Below, piece after piece: positions 52,327-61,007 of a DNA stretch of 64,000 nt (the first letter of the stretch is position 1; each line of letters opens with the position of its first letter). Origin of the DNA: Chromohalobacter canadensis (lineage in GTDB: Bacteria; Pseudomonadota; Gammaproteobacteria; Pseudomonadales; Halomonadaceae). The stretch covers positions 2,852,001 through 2,916,000 of the forward strand of contig NZ_CP140151.1 in the NCBI RefSeq assembly GCF_034479555.1, written 5' to 3'. The notes beneath the pieces were generated by a model. The model saw only the letters and a list, made by a program, of their open reading frames with translations. It ran no database searches and was not told the origin of the DNA. A program made the position numbers and the translations under genes.

Positions 52327-53724
52327 TTACAGGTAGCCGTCGGCCTGCAGCGTTGCTGTCGTGGCGGTCAGCGCGGCGTCGAGGATCGCCACCACCTCGT
52401 CGACCACTTCGCGGGTCCAGATCAGCGGCGGCGAGACGATGTTGAGGTGCCCAACCGGACGGATGATCAGGCCACGCTGCTGGGCCTCGAAGGCGATACG
52501 ATCGCCAACCCGCGCCTCTATTGGAAAGAGCGCCTTGGTGTTTTTGTCGGCGACGTTCTCGAGACACATCATGAAATGGCTACCGCGCACGTCGCCCACC
52601 GTGGCGTGATGCGACAACGAGGCCAGGCGTTCCTCGAGATAGGGACCCACCTCGCGGACGTTTTCGCAGATCCCCTCGCGCGTGATGATCTCGATGTTCT
52701 TGAGCGCCGCCGCGCAGCTCACCGGATGCCCGGAATAGGTGAAGCCGGTGCTCAGCACGCCGCCCGGTCCCTGCGGGGTGGACAGCACGTCGTAGAGCTC
52801 GTCGGAGATCAGCGTCGCGCCCAGCGGTGCATAGCCGGACGACAGCCCCTTGGCGCAGTTGATGATATCGGGTTGGGTCTCGTACACCGCCTCGGAGGCG
52901 AAGAAGTGCCCCAGGCGACCGAAACCGGTCACGACCTCGTCGGCGATGTAAAGGATGTCGTTGGCGCGACACACTGCCTGCATGCGCCTGTGATAGTCCT
53001 TCGGTGCCACCAGCACGCCGCCGGCGCCCATGATCGGCTCGGCGATGAAGGCGGCGATGTTGTCGGCGCCGATCTCGGCGACGGTGTCCTCGAACTCCCG
53101 AACCAGGTGATCGCAGTAGTCGGCCTCGCTCATCCCCTCGGGGCGCCGGTAGCAGTTGGCCTCGCTCAGATGGGTGACCAGATGATCGAGGGTGTCGAAG
53201 TCCCAATTGTTGCTGGCGATACCGGTCAGGGTGGAGGCGAGGTAGGTGGTGCCGTGATAGGCATTGTTGCGTGAAATGATGCGCTTCTTGGCCGGCTTGC
53301 CCAAGCGGTTGAAGTAGTAATGCACCAAACGAATGGTGGCATCGTTGGCCGTCGAGCCGCCGCAGCTGTAGAAGACGTGGTTGAGGTGCGAGGGGGCGAG
53401 CTCGGCCAGCTTGGCGGAAAGCTCGGCAGCCGGGGCGTTGGACAGGTTGTTGAAGGTCGAGAAGTAGGCCATGCGGGTGGCCTGGTCGGCCATCGCCTCG
53501 CCGATCTCGCGACGGCCATGGCCGACGTTGACGCACCACAGCCCGGCGATGCCGTCGATGAAGCGGTTGCCATGGGCATCCTGGACGTAGATGCCGTCGC
53601 TGTCGGTGATCAGGTCGCAGCCTTCCTCATGAAAGGTGCTGAAGTCGGTGAATGGGTGGATGAAGTGATCCTTGTCTTTCTGCCACAGCGCTTGGGCATC
53701 GTGGATACGGGTCTCGGTGTTCAT
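52327..53724 (-). CDS. Class III omega-aminotransferase (putrescine/SpuC-like)
   Basis: A 465-residue PLP enzyme. GIAGLWCVNVGHGRREI is the opening seen in putrescine- and beta-alanine-pyruvate aminotransferases, and IADEVVTGFGRLGHFFAS and INCAKGLSSGYAPLGA (PLP lysine) follow. It likely transfers an amino group from putrescine, carbamoylputrescine or cadaverine to pyruvate. The start at 53724 (MNTETRIHDAQ) fits the family; the upstream extension does not. First gene of the aminotransferase-NhaC-aguA unit. Divergent from the carbamoylase gene across a promoter region with GGG...ATC elements. Confidence 0.88.
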   Translation of the reverse strand: MNTETRIHDAQALWQKDKDHFIHPFTDFSTFHEEGCDLITDSDGIYVQDAHGNRFIDGIAGLWCVNVGHGRREIGEAMADQATRMAYFSTFNNLSNAPAAELSAKLAELAPSHLNHVFYSCGGSTANDATIRLVHYYFNRLGKPAKKRIISRNNAYHGTTYLASTLTGIASNNWDFDTLDHLVTHLSEANCYRRPEGMSEADYCDHLVREFEDTVAEIGADNIAAFIAEPIMGAGGVLVAPKDYHRRMQAVCRANDILYIADEVVTGFGRLGHFFASEAVYETQPDIINCAKGLSSGYAPLGATLISDELYDVLSTPQGPGGVLSTGFTYSGHPVSCAAALKNIEIITREGICENVREVGPYLEERLASLSHHATVGDVRGSHFMMCLENVADKNTKALFPIEARVGDRIAFEAQQRGLIIRPVGHLNIVSPPLIWTREVVDEVVAILDAALTATTATLQADGYL

Positions 53725-53832
53725 GGTGTCGTCTCGCCAGTTAAAAGCGGTCATTGCCGTAATGGGTGGCCGCGATGCGTCGATATGATGCGTCGTTGCC
53801 TTCGCAAAGAGCCTAGCGAGGAAAGGGAGGGT

Positions 53833-53859
53833 GGGAATATATCCTGATAGGGGTATATC
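53833..53859. promoter_or_regulatory. Putative tandem regulator sites in a divergent promoter
   Basis: GGGAATATATC (53833-53843) and GGGGTATATC (53850-53859) start 17 bases apart, between the aminotransferase and carbamoylase genes. They resemble elements upstream of the PuuA-like gene at 47473-47517. The intergenic stretch 53725-53928 holds no gene otherwise. Confidence 0.45.
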
Positions 53860-53928
53860 GCGGCGACCGGGGAGCCGCCTAATGTGTTCAATGATGCAAA
53901 TACCTAACAAGCACAAAGGGGGTACCTC

Positions 53929-55167
53929 ATGGCGGTTTCCATTGATGGCCAACGGTTATGGGACAGCCTGATGGCGATGGCCGAGATAGGCCCCACCGAG
54001 CACGGTGGCAGTTGTCGCCTGGCCTTGACGCCGGAAGATGCCGCCGGACGACGCTTACTGCTCGACTGGTGCGAGTCGTTGGGCTGTACCTGGCGGGTCG
54101 ATCGCGTCGGCAACCTCTTCATTCGCCGCGCCGGCCAGCGCGACGACCTCGAGCCGGTGGCCATGGGGAGTCATCTGGACACCCAGCCCAAGGGCGGTCG
54201 CTTCGACGGCATTCTTGGCGTCCTGGCCGGGCTCGAAGTGTTGCGCACACTCGCGGACCGCGACATCGTCACCGAGCGGCCGCTGGTACTGGTGGTCTGG
54301 ACCAACGAGGAAGGCAGCCGCTTCGCGCCAGCCATGGTCGCTTCCGGTACCTACGCCGGTGCGTTCAGCGTCGAGTCGACTTTGGCCCGTGAGGACCGCG
54401 ATGGCGTGACGTTCGGCGAGGCTCTCGAGGCCTGCGGTTATGCCGGCGAATCGCCGGTCGGCGAACCGCGTCTGGACAGCTTCTTCGAGTTGCACATCGA
54501 ACAGGGCCCGGTGCTCGAGGAAGAAGGCGAGACCATCGGCGTGGTGACCGGTGTCCAGGGTATGCGCTGGTTCGATGTGACGCTTGCAGGCCAATCGGCC
54601 CATGCCGGCCCTACCCCCATGCGCTACCGACGCGATGCCCTGGCCGCGGCGGCGCGCCTGATCGACCGGCTGCAGGCCCATGCCCTGGGCGACGAAAGCG
54701 GTGACACCAAGGTGACTTGCGGCTGCCTGGAGATCGTGTCCGCGTCTCGCAATGTGGTGCCAGGCGACGTCAAGCTCACCATCGACCTGCGCCATGTGGT
54801 AGAGAACGAACTCGACGCATTGCAGGCGTATTTCGAGGGACTGCTCAACGAAGTGGGCGAGACCTGCGGCGTCACGGTGTCCCAGGAGCGGATCTGGGCC
54901 TCGCCGGTGGTCGAGTTCGCCTCCGAGTGCGTCGCGGCGGTGGAACGCGGCGCTCGCGAGCAGGGGCTGAAATACCGTCGCATGATGAGCGGTGCCGGCC
55001 ACGACGCCGTCTATGTGTCGCGGGTGGCGCCGACGGCCATGATCTTCGTGCCCTGCCGCGACGGCATCAGCCACAACGAGGCTGAATACGCCACGCCGGA
55101 AGACTGTGCCGCAGGCACGCAAGTGCTTTGCGATGCGATCCTTGAACGCGCCAACCGCGTGTACTGA
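53929..55167 (+). CDS. M20-family N-carbamoyl amino acid hydrolase / beta-ureidopropionase-like
   Basis: A 412-residue zinc hydrolase of the hydantoinase/carbamoylase family. MGSHLDTQPKGGRFDGILG carries the metal-binding His and Asp, TNEEGSRFAPAMVASG the catalytic and metal glutamates, and ELHIEQGPVLEEEG the next metal His. SAHAGPTPMRYRRDALAAAA is the dimerisation-domain motif. The family hydrolyses N-carbamoyl-amino acids to the free acid, CO2 and ammonia. It is followed 15 bases later by the aldehyde dehydrogenase gene. Next to agmatine deiminase, 4-ureidobutyrate is an attractive substrate (inference). Confidence 0.88.
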   Translation: MAVSIDGQRLWDSLMAMAEIGPTEHGGSCRLALTPEDAAGRRLLLDWCESLGCTWRVDRVGNLFIRRAGQRDDLEPVAMGSHLDTQPKGGRFDGILGVLAGLEVLRTLADRDIVTERPLVLVVWTNEEGSRFAPAMVASGTYAGAFSVESTLAREDRDGVTFGEALEACGYAGESPVGEPRLDSFFELHIEQGPVLEEEGETIGVVTGVQGMRWFDVTLAGQSAHAGPTPMRYRRDALAAAARLIDRLQAHALGDESGDTKVTCGCLEIVSASRNVVPGDVKLTIDLRHVVENELDALQAYFEGLLNEVGETCGVTVSQERIWASPVVEFASECVAAVERGAREQGLKYRRMMSGAGHDAVYVSRVAPTAMIFVPCRDGISHNEAEYATPEDCAAGTQVLCDAILERANRVY

Positions 55168-55182
55168 CATAAGGAGAACAAC

Positions 55183-56724
55183 ATGACTCAATCCATAACA
55201 TCGATTCCCGAAACTCATGCCGATTGGCGGGCGCTGGCCGAGCGCCTGAGTGTCGAAAAGGGCCTCGAGGCGCGTGCCTACATCGATGATGTCTTCGTTG
55301 ACGCTGCCAGTAGCGAGACCTTCACGACGCTCAATCCGGCCACCGGCGAGACACTCGCCGAAGTGGCCAGCTGCGACGCCACCGATGCCGAGGCTGCGGT
55401 GGCCGTGGCCCGGCGCGCCTTCGAAGGTGGCGAGTGGTCACGGCGGGCACCGGGCGAGCGCAAGGCCGTGCTGCTGCGTCTGGCCGAGCTGATGGAGGCC
55501 AACAAGCACGAGCTGGCGCTGCTCGATACCCTGGACATGGGCAAGCCGGTGAATAGCTCGCTTGGCGACATGGCCGGGGCCATCGGCTGTATTCGTCATC
55601 ATGCCGAGTCCATCGACAAGCTCTACGGCGAAATCGCGCCTACCGGCGAGGACAGCCTGGGATTGGTGATGCGCGAGCCGCTGGGTGTGGTGGCGTCGAT
55701 CGTGCCCTGGAACTTTCCGTTGATGATGACGGCCTGGAAGATCGGCCCAGCACTGGCGGCGGGCAATAGTGTCATCCTCAAGCCCTCGGAAAAATCACCG
55801 CTTTCGGCGTTGCGCCTCGCCCAGCTGACTCAGGAAGCCGGCTTTCCGCGCGGCGTTTTTCAGGTACTGCCCGGCTTCGGTCATACCGTGGGCAAGGCCT
55901 TGGCACTGTCCATGGGGGTCGACTGCTTGGCCTTTACTGGCTCCACTGGGGTCGGCAAACAGTTGATGCAGTACGCCGGTCAATCGAATCTCAAGAAGGT
56001 CTTTCTGGAGTGTGGCGGCAAGAGTCCGAATCTCGTCTTCGCCGACTGCAAGGATCTAGATCTTGTGGCAGAGCATGCCGCGGGGGCGATCTTCCACAAC
56101 CAGGGCGAGGTGTGCATCGCCGGCTCGCGGCTTCTGGTCGAGAACACGATCCGTGAGGTCTTCGTCGACAAGGTGCTGGCAGCCGCCGAACGCATGCAGC
56201 CCGGCGATCCGTTGGATCCGGCGAGCTTCATGGGCGCAATGGTCGATCAGACCCAGTATCAACGCGTACTCGATTATATCCGCCAGGGCGTGGAAGAAGG
56301 CGCGAAGCTACGTACCGGCGGTCAGGCGCTGAACGTCGGCGGGGCGAATGGCCAGGGTCTCTTCATCGGGCCGACGGTGTTCGATGGCGTCACCGAATCC
56401 ATGGCCATCGGCCGGGAGGAAATCTTCGGCCCGGTATTGGCGGTGTTCGGCTTCGATACCGAGGAGGAGGCCGTGCGGCTGGCCAACGACAGCGACTACG
56501 GCCTGGCGGCGGGCCTGTGGAGTCAGGACGTCGATCGCATCATGCGCGTCACCCGTCGGCTGCGCTCGGGGCAGGTCTTCGTCAACAACTGGGCGGACAT
56601 GGACCAGACGGTGCCCTTCGGTGGGGTCAAGCAGTCCGGCAACGGCCGTGACAAGTCCCACCATTCGCTGGAGGAATATTCCGATCTCAAGACCGTTTGG
56701 ATATCGCTGACGCCTTCGACTTGA
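55183..56724 (+). CDS. puuC: Gamma-glutamyl-aminobutyraldehyde / aminoaldehyde dehydrogenase (PuuC-like)
   Basis: A 513-residue NAD(P)-dependent aldehyde dehydrogenase. The catalytic glutamate is in FLECGGKSPNLVF and the catalytic cysteine in NQGEVCIAGSRL; VPWNFPLMMTAWK and GSTGVGK are the cofactor motifs. The first 40 residues resemble the N-terminal extension of PuuC. In the gamma-glutamylated pathway it makes gamma-glutamyl-GABA. AAGGAGA precedes the ATG. It is 15 bases behind the carbamoylase gene, so it may also serve a carbamoylated aldehyde. Confidence 0.9.
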   Translation: MTQSITSIPETHADWRALAERLSVEKGLEARAYIDDVFVDAASSETFTTLNPATGETLAEVASCDATDAEAAVAVARRAFEGGEWSRRAPGERKAVLLRLAELMEANKHELALLDTLDMGKPVNSSLGDMAGAIGCIRHHAESIDKLYGEIAPTGEDSLGLVMREPLGVVASIVPWNFPLMMTAWKIGPALAAGNSVILKPSEKSPLSALRLAQLTQEAGFPRGVFQVLPGFGHTVGKALALSMGVDCLAFTGSTGVGKQLMQYAGQSNLKKVFLECGGKSPNLVFADCKDLDLVAEHAAGAIFHNQGEVCIAGSRLLVENTIREVFVDKVLAAAERMQPGDPLDPASFMGAMVDQTQYQRVLDYIRQGVEEGAKLRTGGQALNVGGANGQGLFIGPTVFDGVTESMAIGREEIFGPVLAVFGFDTEEEAVRLANDSDYGLAAGLWSQDVDRIMRVTRRLRSGQVFVNNWADMDQTVPFGGVKQSGNGRDKSHHSLEEYSDLKTVWISLTPST

Positions 56725-56774
56725 ACGACGTCACGAGGTCAGTGATGTTCCACGACTCAAGAGGGCGCCGAGGT

Positions 56775-57602
56775 CTACTGCTCCACGTGGCGCCGCGAGA
56801 CCAGCGCCACGTGGTCGAGGAAAAGCCGAAAGAGCTGTGACTGGCTGGAAACCTCGAGGCGTTGATAGAGGTGCTTGCGGTGGACCTTGACGGTGCCGTC
56901 GCTGATGCCCAGTTCGCGGGCCGCTGATTTGGTGGAGTGGCCCGCCAGCAGCAGGCGCACGATCTCTCGTTCGCGTGCCGTCAGGCGCTCCCGCCCGAAG
57001 CTATCGAAGGCTTCTTCCACGGGTTCTCGCTCAGCCAGGCATTGGTGGAAGCGATGTTCCTGCCACTTCCAGTATTCTCCGAGCAGAACTTCCAGTACCG
57101 GCGAGATATGGCGTAACGCCAGCATATCCCGGCGGGTGATCCGTGGGGCATCGTCACGGAAGCCCAGTGACACCACCATAACGACGTCCGTATCGACCCT
57201 GGCGAACAAGCCGATCTCGTCGGTGAGCCCCAAGGCTCGATAATAGTGATGATAGTAGTCGCTGCTCTCGAAACGATCTGGGGCTAGCTCGCGCAGCCGG
57301 TGCGCGCCATTCTCTAGCCCGTCATAGACGGCCTTGAAGAAAGGATCCAGCAGAAAGGCCTGGTTCAAATAGCGTTCGATACCCTGTTCGCGCCGTGTCG
57401 GTGGATAGTTGTCGTGTATCAGCAGCGGTCGTCGTTGTCCTTTATAGGTATTGACCAGGATGGTGTCGAAACCGACCAGCTCGCGCAGTGTCTGTTCCAA
57501 CAGGAGCGGAAAGCCGCTGCCGGTGGCGGCCTGGAACAGGCGGGCCAGATGATGGTGCCAAGCCAGGCTGGCCGCATTGGCGAGGTGATCGGTCGGTGTC
57601 AC
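56775..57602 (-). CDS. LuxR-type transcriptional regulator (polyamine locus, copy 2)
   Basis: A 275-residue protein with a C-terminal LuxR helix-turn-helix (LTAREREIVRLLLAGHSTKS followed by AARELGISDGTVKVHRKHLYQRL). The N-terminal sensor domain parallels that of the regulator at 46507-47319, so the two are paralogs. It starts with GTG at 57602 and lies 57 bases downstream of the minus-strand puuA gene, converging with puuC. A perfect inverted repeat overlaps its last codons (56783-56814). Confidence 0.87.
   Translation of the reverse strand: MTPTDHLANAASLAWHHHLARLFQAATGSGFPLLLEQTLRELVGFDTILVNTYKGQRRPLLIHDNYPPTRREQGIERYLNQAFLLDPFFKAVYDGLENGAHRLRELAPDRFESSDYYHHYYRALGLTDEIGLFARVDTDVVMVVSLGFRDDAPRITRRDMLALRHISPVLEVLLGEYWKWQEHRFHQCLAEREPVEEAFDSFGRERLTAREREIVRLLLAGHSTKSAARELGISDGTVKVHRKHLYQRLEVSSQSQLFRLFLDHVALVSRRHVEQ
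56783..56814. repeat. Perfect 11-base inverted repeat at the LuxR 3' end
   Basis: CCACGTGGCGC and GCGCCACGTGG pair exactly around ten bases, inside the last codons of the LuxR-type gene and 59-90 bases after the puuC stop. It could end the puuC transcript, which has no other evident hairpin. Confidence 0.55.
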
Positions 57603-57658
57603 GAAAAATTAGCCTTTGTACGAAAACTGCCTGCGCTCGCCGACTTTTCGGGCATAGC

Positions 57659-59026
57659 CTAGACCCTGAGCAAAAGGTGCTCGCGCTCCCAGGAGCTGAT
57701 CACCTGGAAGTACTCGCGGTGCTCGGCGCGCTTGACAGCCAAGTAGCTGTTAGTGAAACGCTCGCCGAGAACCTCGGCCAGTGGCTGACAATCGCGCAAC
57801 ATATCCAGCGCTGGACGGATATCGTCAGGCAGTGTGTGGCCGCCGGACCAGGCCGATCCAATCATCGGCGGACGTGGCTCGAGCTGGCCGAGCATGCCGA
57901 GATAGCCGCAGGCCAGCGAAGCTGCCATGACCAGATAAGGATTGGCATCGGCCCCTGCCAGACGGTTTTCGACCCGCGTCGCCTCGGGTGTCGAGACTGG
58001 CACTCGCAAACCTACGGTGCGGTTATCGGTACCCCACTCGACGTTGGTCGGCGCCGAGCCGCTGGTTTCAGTGCGCATCAGCCGACGGTAGGAGTTGACG
58101 TTGGGCGCCAGCAGCGGCATGGCCGAGGGTAGGTAGTGCTGCAGCCCGCCGATGAACTGCTGGAACAACCGGCTGGACTTGCCATTTTCGCCAGCGAACA
58201 GGTTATCACCGGATTCGGCGTCCAATAGGCTCTGATGGAGATGCATCGAACTGCCGGGCTCATTGGCCATCGGCTTGGCCATGAAGGTGGCATACATGCC
58301 ATGACGGAGCGCCGTTTCGCGCAGGGCGCGCTTGAACATCACTACCTGATCGGCCAGCCGCAGGGGATCGCCGTGCTGGAAGTTGACCTCCATCTGCCCG
58401 GCGCCTTCTTCGTGAATCAGAGTATCCAGGTCGAGGTCCATAGCATCGCAGTAGTCGTACATCTCCTCGAAGAGCGGATCGAACTCGTTGACCGCATCGA
58501 TGGAGAACGACTGACGGCTGCTTTCCTGACGGCCGTTGCGGCCGATCGGTGGCTCGAGAGGATAGTCTGAGTCGGTGTTGGTCTTGACCAGAAAGAACTC
58601 GACCTCGGGCGCGACGATTGGCTTCCAGCCGCGCGCCTCGTAGAAGGATAATACCCGCTTGAGCACGTGGCGGGGGGAAAGTTCCACCGGCTCGCCGGTC
58701 AGGTAGTGGCAATCGTGGATGATCTGAGCGGTGGCATCATCGGCCCAGGGCACCAGGAAGATGGCGTTGGGATCGGGCACCAACTCCATGTCCCGCTCGG
58801 CAGGGTTCCAGAAGTGAATATCATCGTCATCGGGATAGCCGCCGGTGACGGTCTGGATGAAGATCGAATCCGGTAGTCGCGGACGGCCGCCGCCCAGGTA
58901 CTTGCCGGCGGGCATGATCTTGCCTTTGAGAATGCCGGTGAGGTCGGTGACCAGGCATTCCACCTCGGTGATGCCGCGAGTCTGAAACCAGTCGTTGAAG
59001 TGGGGATGTTCCTGACGGTTACTCAT
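57659..59026 (-). CDS. puuA: Gamma-glutamylputrescine synthetase (glutamine synthetase family, copy 2)
   Basis: A 455-residue PuuA-type ligase. Visible motifs are PIVAPEVEFFLVK, LIHEEGAGQMEVNFQHGDP, PGSSMHLHQSLLD (metal/ATP site) and NRTVGLRVPVSTPEA with RVENRLAGADANPYLV. It adds glutamate to putrescine at the first step of the Puu pathway. AAGGAA precedes the ATG. It is the last gene of the puuB-potG-potH-potI-potF-puuA unit, and so the better candidate for true PuuA than the copy at 47554. Confidence 0.9.
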   Translation of the reverse strand: MSNRQEHPHFNDWFQTRGITEVECLVTDLTGILKGKIMPAGKYLGGGRPRLPDSIFIQTVTGGYPDDDDIHFWNPAERDMELVPDPNAIFLVPWADDATAQIIHDCHYLTGEPVELSPRHVLKRVLSFYEARGWKPIVAPEVEFFLVKTNTDSDYPLEPPIGRNGRQESSRQSFSIDAVNEFDPLFEEMYDYCDAMDLDLDTLIHEEGAGQMEVNFQHGDPLRLADQVVMFKRALRETALRHGMYATFMAKPMANEPGSSMHLHQSLLDAESGDNLFAGENGKSSRLFQQFIGGLQHYLPSAMPLLAPNVNSYRRLMRTETSGSAPTNVEWGTDNRTVGLRVPVSTPEATRVENRLAGADANPYLVMAASLACGYLGMLGQLEPRPPMIGSAWSGGHTLPDDIRPALDMLRDCQPLAEVLGERFTNSYLAVKRAEHREYFQVISSWEREHLLLRV

Positions 59027-59052
59027 GGGGGTTCCTTGCTCTGCAGATGGCT

Positions 59053-59072
59053 CCCCGGCCGGATGGCCGGGG
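59053..59072 (-). terminator. Intra-operon hairpin between potF and puuA
   Basis: CCCCGGCC and GGCCGGGG pair around four bases, 9 bases after the potF stop. No T-run follows; hairpins after binding-protein genes often stabilise the upstream mRNA. Confidence 0.45.
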
Positions 59073-59081
59073 CCTGTCGTT

Positions 59082-60149
59082 TCAGCGTGACTGGACCTCT
59101 GACCAAAACTGCTGGAAGACCTGCAGTTGTTCGCCCTCGAGACTGGGTGTGAAGTACAGCCGTTGCATGTCTTCCTCCGACGGCTGGATCGGAGGCTGGG
59201 TCAGTATTTCGTCGAGGTAGGGCTGAGCCGCCGCATTGGGGCTGGCGTAGTAGTTGTAGTTGGAGAGCTGAGCGCCGATCTTGGCGTCGAGGATGAAGTT
59301 GATGAACTTGTGGGCCAACTCGGGATGGGGCGCCTTGGAAGGGATCAGCATGGTGTCGACCCACATCTCGGTGCCTTCGTCGGGAATCATGAACTTGATG
59401 TTCTCGAAAGAATCCGGGTTATCCTCGCTGTAGAAGAGATAGTCACCGTTGTAGCTCAAGGCGACGTGCGTTACGCCACGCGCCAGTTGTTGCAGGCTCG
59501 GCGTGCCGTCGACGAAGCCGCTGAAGTTGTCGCGATTCTTGGTCTCGATCAGCAGCCTTGCGGCCTCCTTCCAGGCCTCGTTGTCGGTGCAGTCATAGCC
59601 GTGGCCGAGATAAGCGCAGGCACCGCCCATGGTGACCTGTCCATCGCCCATCAGCGCGAAAGGGTGCCCCGGATTGACCTCGGAGTCGAACATCAGCGAC
59701 CAGCTCTTGGGGGCGTCGGGGAACGTCTCGGCGTTGTACACCAGGCCGGTCACCCCCCACTGGTAAGGTGCCGAATAGGTGCTCTGCGGATCGTAGCTGG
59801 GGCTTTCGAACTGCTCCATGACGTTGTCCAAGTTGGGAATCTTGGACTTGTCGAGCTTCTGTACCATGCCGGTCTCGATGAGCCGCGGCACGTAGTAGTT
59901 GGACGGTACGATGATGTCGTACTGCGACACTCCGCCTGCATTGAGTTTGGCAAACATCTCGGGTAGCGAGTTGTAGTAGTTCTGCACCACCTCGGCGTCG
60001 TACTTCTCCTCGAAGGCCTTGATGATCGCCGGGTCCATGTACTGGGTCCAGTTGAACAGATACAGCTTGTTGTCGTCTTGGGCCTGGACGCCGCTGGCCA
60101 GCAGCAGACCTCCGAGTGTAGCGGCGATTCTTGTGGTCATTGTTTTCAT
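59082..60149 (-). CDS. potF: Periplasmic putrescine/spermidine-binding protein
   Basis: A 355-residue extracellular solute-binding protein of the PotD/PotF group. The signal peptide is IAATLGGLLLASGVQAQ, with likely cleavage after VQA. The mature start DNKLYLFNWTQYMDP is the classic W-(T/S)-x-Y polyamine-binding motif. AAGGAGAG precedes the ATG at 60149. It sits in the potG-potH-potI-potF-puuA unit, so putrescine is the probable ligand. Confidence 0.92.
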   Translation of the reverse strand: MKTMTTRIAATLGGLLLASGVQAQDDNKLYLFNWTQYMDPAIIKAFEEKYDAEVVQNYYNSLPEMFAKLNAGGVSQYDIIVPSNYYVPRLIETGMVQKLDKSKIPNLDNVMEQFESPSYDPQSTYSAPYQWGVTGLVYNAETFPDAPKSWSLMFDSEVNPGHPFALMGDGQVTMGGACAYLGHGYDCTDNEAWKEAARLLIETKNRDNFSGFVDGTPSLQQLARGVTHVALSYNGDYLFYSEDNPDSFENIKFMIPDEGTEMWVDTMLIPSKAPHPELAHKFINFILDAKIGAQLSNYNYYASPNAAAQPYLDEILTQPPIQPSEEDMQRLYFTPSLEGEQLQVFQQFWSEVQSR

Positions 60150-60209
60150 CGTTTCGCTCTCCTTCGGTGCTACGTTTTGTTGGTGCTACATCGTTTTGAC
60201 AGGAAGCGC

Positions 60210-61007
60210 CTAGCGGCGTCCCTGCCGGTTGAACAGCATGCTGAATATCGCGGCTATGGCCACAGCGCTTATCATCAAGGTGGCGATCGCATTGATCTCC
60301 GGCGTCACCCCCTTCTTGATGGCGCTCCAGATATAGATCGGCAAGGTGGCGCTTTCCGGACCTGCCGTGAAGAAACTGATCACGAAGTCGTCGATCGACA
60401 GCGTAAACGACAGGAAAAAGGCGGAAATCAACGCCGGTTTGATGGTCGGCACCATGAAGTGCACCACGCGCTTGAGCGGCGACGCATAGAGGTCCTTGGC
60501 GGCCTCGAACAGCGTCGGGTCCAGGCCGACGAAGCGCGAGTAGACGATCAGCGCCACGAAAGGGATCTGGAACGTCACATGCGCGATGATCATGGTGCCG
60601 AGTCCTGGCTTCAGTAGGCCGGTCCAGTCATGGATCTGCACGAAGAAAGCCATCTCGGAGATGCCGAAGACGATATCCGGCAGCACGATCGGCAGGTAGA
60701 TCAGAGCGATTAGCCAGCCCAGCTTGCGGTGGCGATGACGATACATGCCGTAGCCGATCAAGCATCCAATCACCAGCGCTATGATCGAGGAGCTCACCGC
60801 CAGTACCAGGCTGTTACCGAAGGCGTCGATGATCTGTTCGTTGTCGAACAGTCTGCGATACCAGGCCAGCGAGAAGCTCTCGAAAATGGCTGTGCTGTTG
60901 GCTGAATTGAACGAGAACAGCACGATCACGAACAAGGGGATGTAGAGGAAGAATAGCGTCCCCCACCAGATGCCGGCGAGGCCGCGTGCAAGCGTTCGCT
61001 TTCTCAT
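60210..61007 (-). CDS. potI: Putrescine ABC transporter permease PotI
   Basis: A 265-residue inner-membrane permease with six predicted helices (GIWWGTLFFLYIPLFVIVLFSF, WLIALIYLPIVLPDIVFG and others). The ATPase-contact loop is EAAKDLYASPLKRVVHFMVP, the EAA motif of ABC importers. AGGAGGT precedes the ATG, and it overlaps potH by ATGA. It forms a heterodimer with PotH. Confidence 0.93.
   Translation of the reverse strand: MRKRTLARGLAGIWWGTLFFLYIPLFVIVLFSFNSANSTAIFESFSLAWYRRLFDNEQIIDAFGNSLVLAVSSSIIALVIGCLIGYGMYRHRHRKLGWLIALIYLPIVLPDIVFGISEMAFFVQIHDWTGLLKPGLGTMIIAHVTFQIPFVALIVYSRFVGLDPTLFEAAKDLYASPLKRVVHFMVPTIKPALISAFFLSFTLSIDDFVISFFTAGPESATLPIYIWSAIKKGVTPEINAIATLMISAVAIAAIFSMLFNRQGRR

Noticed and set aside
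54055..55218. 387-codon minus-strand open frame opposite the carbamoylase
   Set aside because: The sense strand has complete M20 motifs; the antisense product has none.
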